Notes under the pieces: generated by a model
Database searches by the model: none
What the model was told of the DNA's origin: nothing
Seen by the model: the letters and a program-made list of their open reading frames with translations, nothing else
Translations under genes and position numbers: made by a program
NCBI GenBank assembly: GCA_963931635.1
Contig: OZ007034.1
Coordinates: forward strand, 496,001-560,000
From: Caccoplasma sp905210875
Lineage (GTDB): Bacteria; Bacteroidota; Bacteroidia; Bacteroidales; UBA11471
DNA: 64,000 nucleotides
Direction of reading: 5' to 3'
Part shown: in pieces, positions 1-7,135 of the stretch
Layout of the letters: each line of letters begins with the position of its first letter
How positions within the stretch are numbered: position 1 is the first letter of the stretch

Positions 1-1
1 T

Positions 2-151
2 CTCCCCGTCCCGCAAGAGCAGGAAAACGGATACGACCTCTATCCCCTCCTGGGCGACTCGGCCTGCTACCTGTGCGGCGCACTGGTATTTGATATTCTG
101 GGTCTGAGCGACAAAGCCGAGATCATGCGCAAACAGCTATTTTACACTTGA
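2..151 (+). CDS. C-terminal end of an unidentified phage-region protein (5' truncated by the window)
   Basis: An open frame runs from the window edge to a TGA at 149-151 and gives the last 49 residues of a protein, ending in IMRKQLFYT. It is followed after 25 bp by a tail-fibre-like gene on the same strand, so it probably belongs to the same phage late operon. Too little is visible to assign a family. There is no internal start to suggest an independent short gene. The frame and the stop are seen directly; the phage assignment is from context only. Confidence 0.55.
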   Translation, partial: LPVPQEQENGYDLYPLLGDSACYLCGALVFDILGLSDKAEIMRKQLFYT

Positions 152-176
152 ACATAACTCTTAAAACCGATACAGC

Positions 177-1811
177 ATGAAATGTAATATACACGGAAAA
201 TTTTTCGGATACTACTTCGGTCTCGGAGCCTTTCTCTCCCAACACCCTCTCGGCATGCCGGGGAGCTGTTTCCTTAATGGAGAAACCCTGTCGCTCTGGG
301 TATGGGACGAGATAAACCGACGCTGGGTCGACAGCAACCGGGCCGATAACTGGCTGAGCGGTCTGGTCGATGACCCGGAGACTTTTGTACCCGAGGTGAA
401 AGAGGGCATCAAAACCGCTTACCTCTACACGACCAATCAAACAGGAACCGTAACATTCACCCATTTTACCAATCAGGACGTTCCTCTCAGTATTGAAATC
501 TCCGGTACCTCGGTGGTAACCCTGTACTGGAACGGCACCTACTGGGAATATCTGGTTACGCCCCTGAGCCTGGCCGAATATGCCGCACTGGAAAACTATG
601 CCAAAAAGGACTTTTCGAATGTGTCGCAGACCGATTTTGACGAAAAGGCCTACTCTTGGTGGGCGACGGGCATTGATGAATCCAACTTCCTGAATAAAGG
701 GGTTTTGCCCACCTCGATGTGGGAATGTACACTCGACGACGATACCGAAACGACGACACCGGGAGTACGCTCGTTTACGAAGATGAGTATGGCCGACCTG
801 TTCGATGCGGCCAACCATCAGCGGCACCTGCTGGTGAAATCGACGGGCATCACTACCCTGGTGTCGGGAGCCAGTTGCAGCTTTGTGGAGAGCCCGGGAA
901 GCGGCACGTTTGTTTCGGCCCGCGTGATTTTTCTGGGAGCCGACGGCTATATGTACGACGTACGATTCAGAGAAGACGGGAAGATTCTTGCTCAGAGCTA
1001 TTGGAGCCATTCGGAGTTTGCCAAGAAAAGCGAGTTGGACGAGTGCGCGGCAAAAGACCTGTCGAATGTCTCTGTGGAAGCCTTTACCGACAAGAATTTC
1101 TACCCAAAAGCCTCCTTCAATTACAGTACCGATAGCGACCACACGGTTATCGTAGAAGATGATGCTGCGGCATTTGCTTCACTGCTTCAACATCTGACGG
1201 GCACGTCGGCCGACCTGCTGTATGCCAGCGCCATGGCTGCGGATTCGCCCGTATCGCTGGCTCTTGTAACGGACGATCCGATAGACTATTCACTTACTTT
1301 CATCGGCAACGACGAGTACCTGCATGTGCTGCGGGTGAACGGCCTGGGTGCCATCACCCGGCAATATGCTTACGGGCTCGACGACCTGGCAACAAAGGAG
1401 TCGATAATATCAAGCGGCTACCGCCCCATGCGTGTCATCGACCTGGGCAGCTATCGCGACGGTGCTTTTTCTCTTAACGGTACACCTTACTTCGGGGATA
1501 TGCAGACGAGCCTGTACAGCTATCTCGACGGCGGTTGCGGCGTGTTGCTGCGGGCCCATACTCAGTATGAGGAGCCGCTGGTGTTTGTTCCCACCCGCAT
1601 CTACCGCAGCGGAGATACCGTCTTCGTGATGGAATTTATGGTGTCGGCCACGCAACTGTGCGAGATACGCATCGACGAAGAAGCCGATGTGGAGAGCGGA
1701 GTGTCGCTGTTTACACAGCAATTTACAGCGATAGGCCCGGGCGGCAGCGGTGCGAGTGGCACACTTACGGCCGAGACCTATTCAGACACAAACGATTATA
1801 ACGAATTATAA
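177..1811 (+). CDS. Putative phage tail fibre / receptor-binding region protein (544 aa)
   Basis: No recognised enzyme domain is visible. The protein contains two spaced copies of an AAKDxSNVSxxxFxxK-like segment: KDFSNVSQTDFDEKAY near residues 144-159, and a related KDLSNVS segment near residue 292. A looser third DDLATKES segment follows. Repeated DLSNV-type linkers like these are common between modules of Bacteroidales phage tail fibres. There is no signal peptide or membrane segment. The C-terminus is Gly/Ser-rich and acidic. It lies directly upstream of two genes sharing a KIKKLKEN start, a PI-PLC-like gene and a holin-endolysin pair, which places it in the tail/host-recognition end of a phage late operon. 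Function is inferred from position and repeats. Confidence 0.6.
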   Translation: MKCNIHGKFFGYYFGLGAFLSQHPLGMPGSCFLNGETLSLWVWDEINRRWVDSNRADNWLSGLVDDPETFVPEVKEGIKTAYLYTTNQTGTVTFTHFTNQDVPLSIEISGTSVVTLYWNGTYWEYLVTPLSLAEYAALENYAKKDFSNVSQTDFDEKAYSWWATGIDESNFLNKGVLPTSMWECTLDDDTETTTPGVRSFTKMSMADLFDAANHQRHLLVKSTGITTLVSGASCSFVESPGSGTFVSARVIFLGADGYMYDVRFREDGKILAQSYWSHSEFAKKSELDECAAKDLSNVSVEAFTDKNFYPKASFNYSTDSDHTVIVEDDAAAFASLLQHLTGTSADLLYASAMAADSPVSLALVTDDPIDYSLTFIGNDEYLHVLRVNGLGAITRQYAYGLDDLATKESIISSGYRPMRVIDLGSYRDGAFSLNGTPYFGDMQTSLYSYLDGGCGVLLRAHTQYEEPLVFVPTRIYRSGDTVFVMEFMVSATQLCEIRIDEEADVESGVSLFTQQFTAIGPGGSGASGTLTAETYSDTNDYNEL

Positions 1812-1817
1812 AAAGCC

Positions 1818-2420
1818 ATGACTGCAAAGATAAAAAAACTGAAAGAGAACAATCAGACCATCTATCCCGCAACCATAGCGGAAGGGGTCGTTATTTATCC
1901 GACAAAACAAAATGAAAGCGGAGAAACCGTTGATTTGTCTGCCTTCATCGAGGAGCTCCTTACAGTTTTGTTTCGGGGAAACAGGAGCGATATAACTATG
2001 GCATTCAGTGATTTACAAAGTTCGTTGGGATCGGGCAAGTGTCTTGACCTTTACATTAACGATGTAAATGCCTTTATCGAAAAGGTAAATACTTTTCTCG
2101 AAGATGCCGGAGCCACACAAGGGGTTATCGACAGTTGGAAAGAGCTGGAAGATTGCTTGGCCGGAGTCACCGACTCGGAGACCCTCACGGGTAAATTGCA
2201 GGCTCTCTTGTCGAAGGCCAAGAGTTATGCCGACACGAAAGCATCATCGGCCACGGCAAATGCCGTGACCATGTGCTCGAATGCCGGAGCGGCCGACCGT
2301 GTCATAGTTTCGGCCGGAGCCAATAAAACGGCCAAGGATTCGGAAAGCGAAGCTCCTATGACTTACCGGAAAGCCTCGGTCGTGAACAACGTAACTCCTT
2401 ACAATGAAATAACCCTCTAA
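1818..2420 (+). CDS. Phage tail-associated protein with KIKKLKEN start (200 aa)
   Basis: Starts 6 bp after the preceding tail-fibre gene. The first ~25 residues (MTAKIKKLKENNQTIYPATI) are nearly the same as those of the next gene, after which the two proteins diverge. This suggests a shared attachment or assembly peptide with variable bodies. The middle (about residues 60-130) is rich in Leu, Asp and Glu at helical spacing and may be coiled coil. The C-terminal part has an AADRVIVSAGANKT segment. No catalytic motif is seen. The predicted role is a tail-tip or fibre-chaperone-like structural component, from context only. Confidence 0.55.
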   Translation: MTAKIKKLKENNQTIYPATIAEGVVIYPTKQNESGETVDLSAFIEELLTVLFRGNRSDITMAFSDLQSSLGSGKCLDLYINDVNAFIEKVNTFLEDAGATQGVIDSWKELEDCLAGVTDSETLTGKLQALLSKAKSYADTKASSATANAVTMCSNAGAADRVIVSAGANKTAKDSESEAPMTYRKASVVNNVTPYNEITL

Positions 2421-2431
2421 CCTCTTAAATC

Positions 2432-2827
2432 ATGGCACGAATAAAGAAACTGAAAGAAAACGGAGCCACCATCTACCCGGCTACGATACCGCAGGCGGTG
2501 GTCGACCCGACGACGGGAAAGACACTGGCCGATATGCAGGGTCATATCGCTTTTGTCAACAGCAGCGATGCTATCAACATCGACAACTATCCACAGAACG
2601 ATTACGGAACGATTGCCATTTGGTTCAACCAGGCCGAGGCCGACGGGACACCTCCGGGACAGGAAGGTATCGTCTACCAGACAAAATATCGGTCGGAACG
2701 GGGGGAGAGCGGCTCAACGTATGTCGATTGCCTCACCCAACTCTACGTGGGCAGCGGCGGCATAAAACATCGCACGGTCATCGACTATGACGACGCCTCC
2801 AAGTTCGACGGCATGGCGTGGAGCTGA
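2432..2827 (+). CDS. Phage tail-associated protein with KIKKLKEN start; C-terminus apparently frameshifted (131 aa)
   Basis: The N-terminus (MARIKKLKENGATIYPATIP) repeats that of the upstream gene. The body is hydrophilic, with a beta-rich VYQTKYRSERGESGSTYVDC segment, and no enzyme motif is evident. The reading frame stops at 2825-2827 (residues ...FDGMAWS). One base shift at 2820-2821 would instead read W-ELTNFDIVDPSKM and stop at TAA 2860-2862, only 3 bp before the next start. The original gene was therefore probably 12 or so residues longer. The present stop may come from loss of one G in the TGG(G)AG run, or from an assembly error. Confidence 0.55.
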   Translation: MARIKKLKENGATIYPATIPQAVVDPTTGKTLADMQGHIAFVNSSDAINIDNYPQNDYGTIAIWFNQAEADGTPPGQEGIVYQTKYRSERGESGSTYVDCLTQLYVGSGGIKHRTVIDYDDASKFDGMAWS

Positions 2828-2865
2828 CCAATTTCGATATTGTAGACCCTTCTAAAATGTAACTT

Positions 2866-3411
2866 ATGTATGCCTCTCATAACAGCCTTACGGGCTATAA
2901 ACCGAAACGATGGTGGGGGTGGATATTCCTGCCTTTTGCCCGGTGCCAGCGGGCCACCCTCTGGCAGCAGATGGAGAACGGGGTGCGGGTGTTTGACCTG
3001 CGCGTGCGCTTCGACCGGGGTGGAGGCCTGGTGCCGTGCCACGGGCTGGTGGAGTTCAAGGCCGATGTGCAGGCTGCCACAGACCGTCTCGAAGCCTCCG
3101 ACTGCTACTACCGGGTGGTACTTGAAAACCGGTTGGGCGGCCACCGTGTAAAAGCCGACGACCTCGACCGCCTGAAAGCGATGTTTCTCACCCCTGAGCA
3201 CCCGCACTGTCTCTATGTAAGCGACAAACGTGACTGGAACACCACCTTCAACCCGCACGGGCCGAAGCGATTGAAAGAGAAAAACCTGCATGGCGGCACC
3301 GGCTGTGTGATTCCCCGCCTGTGGTTGTGGCGCTACCGCCGCGACCGCTACCGCCACTCGTTGAACTTGAAGTGCGACGCCGATACAATTTTTTGGTATG
3401 ATTATATCTGA
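2866..3411 (+). CDS. PI-PLC X-domain-like phosphodiesterase in phage lysis/tail module (181 aa)
   Basis: The sequence fits the catalytic half of bacterial phosphatidylinositol-specific phospholipase C. An SHNSLTG segment (His5) matches the first catalytic-His loop, NGVRVFDLRVRF (Asp44, Arg46) matches the FDIRGR element, and CHGLVEF (His59) matches the second catalytic-His strand. The spacing between the two histidines is about 54 residues, close to that of the bacterial enzymes. At 181 residues it is much shorter than the roughly 300-residue secreted enzymes, so only a partial TIM barrel is present. There is no signal peptide. It sits between tail genes and the holin. The substrate is unknown: a phospholipid, teichoic-acid-like or nucleotide phosphodiester is possible. 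The family call is from motifs; the role is inference. Confidence 0.6.
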   Translation: MYASHNSLTGYKPKRWWGWIFLPFARCQRATLWQQMENGVRVFDLRVRFDRGGGLVPCHGLVEFKADVQAATDRLEASDCYYRVVLENRLGGHRVKADDLDRLKAMFLTPEHPHCLYVSDKRDWNTTFNPHGPKRLKEKNLHGGTGCVIPRLWLWRYRRDRYRHSLNLKCDADTIFWYDYI

Positions 3412-3418
3412 ACACAAA

Positions 3419-3949
3419 ATGATGGATAAACTCATCAACTGGGAACAATGGCGCATGATTGCCGTCTCGGCCATGAGTCCTGTACTGGCATTCCTGACAC
3501 CGACAAAAGGCTTCGTATTCGCGCTGGTGCTGATGTTTGCCTTCAACGTGTGGGCGGGTATGCGGGCCGACGGGGTATCGGTAGTGCGGTGCCGGAACTT
3601 CTCGTTCCGCAAGTTCAAGAATGCGCTGGCCGAGTTGCTCATGTATCTCATTATTGCCGAGACCATCTATGCCATCATGTTGAACTGCGGCGACGATACG
3701 GCGGCCCTGATTGTCATCAAGTCGCTCACCTACGTATTCATGTATGTCTACGTGCAGAATGCTTTCCGCAACCTCATACACGCCTACCCGACCAACAAGG
3801 CGCTGCGCATTATCTACCACGTGATACGTTTTGAATTTAAGAGGGCACTGCCGGAGAATGTGCAGAAAATCGTGGAACGCGTGGAGCGGGAGCATGGCGA
3901 GACTTTACATGAAGAATTTGTTGACGCTCAAAACAAAACCGAAAAATGA
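3419..3949 (+). CDS. Phage holin-like membrane protein
   Basis: This is a small membrane protein with four hydrophobic stretches: about ISPVLAFLTP and GFVFALVLMFAFNVWAGM near the N-terminus, ELLMYLIIAETIYAIM and VIKSLTYVFMYVYVQ in the middle. A charged C-terminal tail follows. Holins with this layout precede endolysins in Bacteroidales prophages. Its last codons overlap the endolysin start by 4 bp (ATGA). An in-frame ATG at 3398 would overlap the PI-PLC-like gene by 14 bp and add seven residues, so the ATG at 3419 was preferred. It would form inner-membrane lesions that release or activate the endolysin. Confidence 0.7.
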   Translation: MMDKLINWEQWRMIAVSAMSPVLAFLTPTKGFVFALVLMFAFNVWAGMRADGVSVVRCRNFSFRKFKNALAELLMYLIIAETIYAIMLNCGDDTAALIVIKSLTYVFMYVYVQNAFRNLIHAYPTNKALRIIYHVIRFEFKRALPENVQKIVERVEREHGETLHEEFVDAQNKTEK

Positions 3950-4386
3950 AAAGTGACTTTTTCTCCGTCAAAGAGTTGGTATGCCAGCACGTCTACGACC
4001 GGTATGGCGAGGGTGCCTCCATGTTTCTCGACGACAAACTCATCGAGACGATAAACATGATACGCGAAAAAATACTATGCGCACCGATGACCGTCAACAA
4101 CTGGCACCTGGGCGGCAGCTTCACCCAGCGCGGGCTGCGCTGCAACCTCTGTGCCCTGGTGAAGGACAAGACCGACATCGGCCGGTTGTACCTCTCGGCC
4201 CACCTCCTGGGCAAGGCCGTCGACTGCAACGTCGAGGGCATGACCGCCGAAGAAGCCCGCCGTCGCATTATCGAAGCACAGGAGTTGCTGCCCCACCCCA
4301 TTCGCCTCGAAGACGGCGTGTCATGGCTGCACATCGACGTCTACAACAACGGCAAGGGCAAGAAAGTCTACCTCTTCAAGGCCTGA
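3946..4386 (+). CDS. Phage endolysin, peptidase M15 family (D-Ala-D-Ala/L-Ala-D-Glu type)
   Basis: A 146-residue zinc peptidase with the M15 signature SAHLLGKAVD (Ser84, His86, Asp93) and the downstream WLHIDV motif (His129), which together supply the zinc ligands. Enzymes of this type cut the peptide stems of peptidoglycan. There is no signal peptide, as expected for a holin-dependent endolysin. The start codon overlaps the holin stop, so the two are translationally coupled. The gene is followed within 10 bp by a strong intrinsic terminator that ends the late transcript. An unusual number of cysteines (CNLCALV) lies near the active site. Confidence 0.82.
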   Translation: MKSDFFSVKELVCQHVYDRYGEGASMFLDDKLIETINMIREKILCAPMTVNNWHLGGSFTQRGLRCNLCALVKDKTDIGRLYLSAHLLGKAVDCNVEGMTAEEARRRIIEAQELLPHPIRLEDGVSWLHIDVYNNGKGKKVYLFKA

Positions 4387-4394
4387 ATCTACGC

Positions 4395-4436
4395 AAGCGA
4401 CCCGCCTCAAAGAATTGAGGCGGGTCGCTTTTTTCG
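4395..4436 (+). terminator. Strong intrinsic terminator closing the phage late operon
   Basis: Arms 4395-4410 and 4415-4430 form a perfect 16-bp stem with an AGAA loop, followed by a run of T. It lies right after the endolysin stop. Confidence 0.93.
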
Positions 4437-4457
4437 TGTCAGTATCCCGACGCACAA

Positions 4458-5153
4458 TTATCGGCGGTCGCCGAAGATGCGCAACAGATAGAGGAACATG
4501 TTGATGAAGTCGAGATAAAGGGTGAGTGCACCAAGCAATGCCAGTTTCTGGGTACCTTCGTTCACCTCCTGATTGGCCAACAGCTGTTTGATGCGGTGGG
4601 TATCATAGGCGGTGAGGCCCACAAAGACAAGCACACCTACGTAGGTAATAATCCAGTAAAGAGTCGAATTGGCCCAAAAGATATTCACCACCGAAGCAAT
4701 GATAAGACCGATAAGCGCCATGAAAAAGAGATTACCCCACGACGAGAGGTCTTTCTTGGTAAAGTAGCCGTAAAGGCTCATGGCTGCAAACGTACCGGCC
4801 GTAACGAAGAAGGTCGACGCAATCGAAGCCTTGGTATAGGCCAGGAAGATGACCGACAGGGTAAGACCGTTCAAGAACGAATAGGCCAGAAAGCTGATCA
4901 TGGCCGAGGCAAACGACATACGGGCGATGCGGGCCGAGAGATATATGACAAGGGCAACCTCGGCTATCATCAGTACAAGGAACGTATACCTTCCACTAAA
5001 AAGCAATTGCTGCAATGAATAGGAGGCATCGACGGCCATGGCGGTAATACCGGTAACGGCCAGAGCAACGCTCATCCACAAATAGAGACTTTTCATGAGG
5101 GTCACTTGTGCCGTCTGCACACCCGACCCGCTGTAAGAATAATTGTTTTCCAT
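4458..5153 (-). CDS. Bax inhibitor-1 / YccA family membrane protein
   Basis: 231 residues with about seven transmembrane helices. It has the family C-terminal signature: YVGVLVFVGLTAYDTHRIK, then an acidic/Ser-Gln stretch, then LYLDFINMFLYLLRIFG. Bacterial homologues include YccA, which modulates the FtsH membrane protease, and YetJ, a pH-sensitive Ca2+ leak channel; which role applies here is unknown. The gene converges on the phage terminator and is transcribed toward it. It has its own -7 box (TATCTTTG at 5179-5186). It looks like a normal host gene next to the phage module, although an FtsH-related effect on lysis decisions cannot be excluded. Confidence 0.9.
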   Translation of the reverse strand: MENNYSYSGSGVQTAQVTLMKSLYLWMSVALAVTGITAMAVDASYSLQQLLFSGRYTFLVLMIAEVALVIYLSARIARMSFASAMISFLAYSFLNGLTLSVIFLAYTKASIASTFFVTAGTFAAMSLYGYFTKKDLSSWGNLFFMALIGLIIASVVNIFWANSTLYWIITYVGVLVFVGLTAYDTHRIKQLLANQEVNEGTQKLALLGALTLYLDFINMFLYLLRIFGDRR

Positions 5154-5178
5154 TCTGTTGTTTATTTGAATAACGCTT

Positions 5179-5186
5179 CAAAGATA
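5179..5186 (-). promoter_or_regulatory. -7 box of the BI-1 gene promoter
   Basis: TATCTTTG on the minus strand fits the Bacteroidetes TAnnTTTG element, 26 bp upstream of the start codon. No clear -33 TTTG is seen. Confidence 0.6.
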
Positions 5187-5269
5187 GATATTTCTTTCGA
5201 CTTATGCACTAACATCTGTTAAATATGTCTTTTTCCCGACTTTCCAAAGTAAAGTTCAGCCATTCGAAT

Positions 5270-5311
5270 ATGAAAAAGAAGGCGTTGTGCAATTTTGTTT
5301 TGCACAACGCC
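5270..5311 (-). terminator. Terminator of the leftward phage-like operon
   Basis: Arms 5281-5292 and 5300-5311 (GGCGTTGTGCAA and its complement) form a 12-bp stem. Read on the minus strand it is followed by TTCTTTTTCAT. It lies downstream of the 174-aa gene. Confidence 0.8.
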
Positions 5312-5454
5312 CATATCGGTTCATACGACAACTGGTCGGGATAAGGTCAGTTTGTTATCACATCTACCAGTGCGAGCACAGAAAAGTAAACCAAGAGGTG
5401 ACTCGGATACCAGCCCGACATTTTTTGCATCCCGGGAAAAAAATCACGCCTCAA

Positions 5455-5979
5455 TCACAAGTATCTGACAGGTCTCTCGATAGGCCGAGTTCTACGGTTC
5501 AGACGAGCTTTGAGCAGGTCCATCGCCTCATCGTACTGCAAAACAATGTATTGAGCCTTCTCAGGCAGACGATCGTCGAACCAGTGTGAGAGCACATAGA
5601 GGACAAAGATTTCTTTAATAATGCGGGCAATGCGGTCGGCCGTCCCCGGTACCGTGGCTCCGGGCAACAGCAACGTCATACAGCAATGGCCCTGCTCGTC
5701 GAACGTACAACCGTCGCCGGCCAGATAGCCCGACAAAACCTCACACACCCGGTCGGCAGCCTCCTGCAATCGGTCGCCCACCCAGATGTCTTCGTCGGCC
5801 GTAAGGAGCAGCCGGTCGTAGTAGTCCTCGGCGTCCTGACCCTCGGCCTGCATGGGTACGGCCACATAGGTAGTACGTTTCAACAACTCCTCGCGCAACT
5901 CCTCACGGTCGATGCGCAACTGTACACATATCTTCTTCTCGCCCTTGACGGGAATGTTTGTAAATTTTCTTCGATTCAT
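5455..5979 (-). CDS. Hypothetical protein, last gene of the leftward phage-like operon (174 aa)
   Basis: Not recognised. A soluble, acidic N-terminal half (KKICVQLRIDREELREELLKR; AEGQDAEDYYDRLLL) is followed by an amphipathic C-terminal half ending in an Arg-rich tail (RLNRRTRPIERPVRYL). There is no signal peptide or membrane helix. It is the third gene of a compact leftward operon whose second gene looks like a phage spanin, and it lies 20 bp after that gene. A phage structural or head-completion role is possible but unsupported by any motif. Confidence 0.6.
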   Translation of the reverse strand: MNRRKFTNIPVKGEKKICVQLRIDREELREELLKRTTYVAVPMQAEGQDAEDYYDRLLLTADEDIWVGDRLQEAADRVCEVLSGYLAGDGCTFDEQGHCCMTLLLPGATVPGTADRIARIIKEIFVLYVLSHWFDDRLPEKAQYIVLQYDEAMDLLKARLNRRTRPIERPVRYL

Positions 5980-5999
5980 ATTTTTACTGGTTTTAGTAA

Positions 6000-6473
6000 T
6001 TACTTTTTAATAATCAGTCCCACCGAGACAATACTCAGCACGACCACCATCGCATAGACTACCCACGACACCCCGCGACCGGTCTGTCGCTGCGCGTCGG
6101 CCTCCACCTGCACCGAAAGCCGGCCGGTGTCGGTTGAGAGGGAGGTGAGTCGTCGCACTTCATGGAGCGAATCGACCTGTTGCCGCTCACGGGTCGAGAC
6201 CGCCCGTATCGTCCAATGCTCGACACTCCGCGGGGTGTCGGCCACGCGGCTCGCAAGAGTGTCGGCCGTCTCTACCCACTCTCTGACCACATCGACACAC
6301 CAGTGGGTCTGCTCCCGCTCCTGCTCGACCGAATGTTTCCGTACCGTATCGGCTAGATGTGTCTCAACCACACGGCGCACCTCTTCGTGAAGCGCTGCCG
6401 TCAACTGTTTGCGTGTCGTACAGGAAAAGAGCAGAAGCAACCCCAGGGTGACGGCGACACAACGACACATCAT
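6000..6473 (-). CDS. Lipoprotein with C-terminal membrane anchor, candidate unimolecular spanin
   Basis: The product begins with a short lipoprotein signal ending in the lipobox LLFSC, so the N-terminus should be lipidated and probably sorted to the outer membrane. A polar, Glu/Arg-rich and Val/Leu-rich region of about 110 residues follows with likely helical character. The last ~24 residues are one hydrophobic helix (WVVYAMVVVLSIVSVGLI) ending in IKK. An N-terminal lipid anchor plus a C-terminal inner-membrane helix is the architecture of unimolecular spanins, which fuse the outer and inner membranes at phage lysis. The ATG at 6473 overlaps the upstream stop (ATGA) and was chosen over one at 6482. 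The architecture is seen directly; the spanin role is inferred. Confidence 0.65.
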   Translation of the reverse strand: MMCRCVAVTLGLLLLFSCTTRKQLTAALHEEVRRVVETHLADTVRKHSVEQEREQTHWCVDVVREWVETADTLASRVADTPRSVEHWTIRAVSTRERQQVDSLHEVRRLTSLSTDTGRLSVQVEADAQRQTGRGVSWVVYAMVVVLSIVSVGLIIKK

Positions 6474-6874
6474 ACGGCACATCGTTGATGACGGTATAAG
6501 ATGAGACGACCCGTCTGTATGCCGAAAAAGAACCGCGAAGCCTTGGCCTCGGCCAATACCGTAAACAACGCATCACGGAACGATGCCCCCGGCTTGCGCA
6601 TGCGATACTCGGCCACCAATCGGGCCAACTCTTGATACATGGCCACCTTGCGCTCGTTACGACACTTCAACGGCCGGTGGTTGAAGATGCGCTTTACCTG
6701 CCTGGCGGCCTCTTCAAACGAAATGTAGAAGCGGCCACGACCACTATGCAAGGCTCTGAAAATAACCTCATCGCGGGGCACAAAGGGGGCTTCCTCGCCC
6801 AACTCTTTGAGTTCCTCTTCATAAGCGTGAACAAAATCACGCTCTTTCTCTTCTCTTAAATTTATATGACTCAT
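6470..6874 (-). CDS. Hypothetical protein, first gene of the leftward phage-like operon (134 aa)
   Basis: A small, highly charged cytoplasmic protein beginning MSHINLREEKERDFVHAYEE. It contains basic segments (VKRIFNHRPLKCRNERKV) and a compact C-terminal region (AKASRFFFGIQTGRLILYR). No family is recognised. An earlier in-frame ATG at 6904 would add a hydrophobic ten-residue leader and lies closer to the promoter, so the start at 6874 is preferred. Its stop overlaps the lipoprotein start, giving translational coupling. The helical, basic character would suit a small phage regulator or adaptor, but this is not shown. Confidence 0.6.
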   Translation of the reverse strand: MSHINLREEKERDFVHAYEEELKELGEEAPFVPRDEVIFRALHSGRGRFYISFEEAARQVKRIFNHRPLKCRNERKVAMYQELARLVAEYRMRKPGASFRDALFTVLAEAKASRFFFGIQTGRLILYRHQRCAV

Positions 6875-6948
6875 AATACATTTTTTTAGGAGTAGGAGAA
6901 CCATCTGCCCGCTTGGCGCGACAAACGTTTTCCGGACTTTGGACGGAA

Positions 6949-6980
6949 CAAATATAGAAACATTATTGTAATATTACAAT
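6949..6980 (-). promoter_or_regulatory. Promoter of the leftward phage-like operon
   Basis: Minus-strand -7 box TATATTTG (6949-6956) is preceded by ATTG (6977-6980) with a 20-bp spacer, matching the Bacteroidetes -33/-7 layout. It lies 75 bp upstream of the first start codon. Confidence 0.7.
6965..6980. promoter_or_regulatory. Palindromic operator ATTGTAATATTACAAT
   Basis: A perfect 16-bp dyad occupies the spacer and the -33 element of the leftward promoter, the expected place for a repressor. A similar but imperfect GTAATTTTAC lies just to the right (6991-7000). Confidence 0.65.
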
Positions 6981-7060
6981 ATTATTTGTGGTAATTTTAC
7001 AACATAAAACCAATATTTTTTACAACGGTCTGAATAAAAAAATTTTACGGCTTGGCATGA

Positions 7061-7068
7061 TATCTTTG
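7061..7068 (+). promoter_or_regulatory. -7 box upstream of the DUF1460 gene
   Basis: TATCTTTG matches TAnnTTTG and lies 68 bp before the chosen start at 7136. Confidence 0.55.
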
Positions 7069-7135
7069 CAAAAAAGACAGCACACTACATATATACCCGG
7101 CAAAAACACTAACTTTGGACACAAACAGTAATGTC

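Larger units (their letters stand above)
5154..5454. other. Intergenic region between BI-1 and the leftward phage-like operon
   Basis: It holds the BI-1 promoter near its left end and the operon terminator at 5270-5311. The remaining ~140 bp (5312-5454) show no convincing gene. A 100-codon open frame on the plus strand here has no domain, overlaps the real gene opposite and is taken as chance. Confidence 0.6.

Noticed and set aside
123..1142. A 339-codon open frame on the minus strand
   Set aside because: It is fully antisense to the tail-fibre-like gene, has no domain and no promoter, and reflects the base composition of the real gene.
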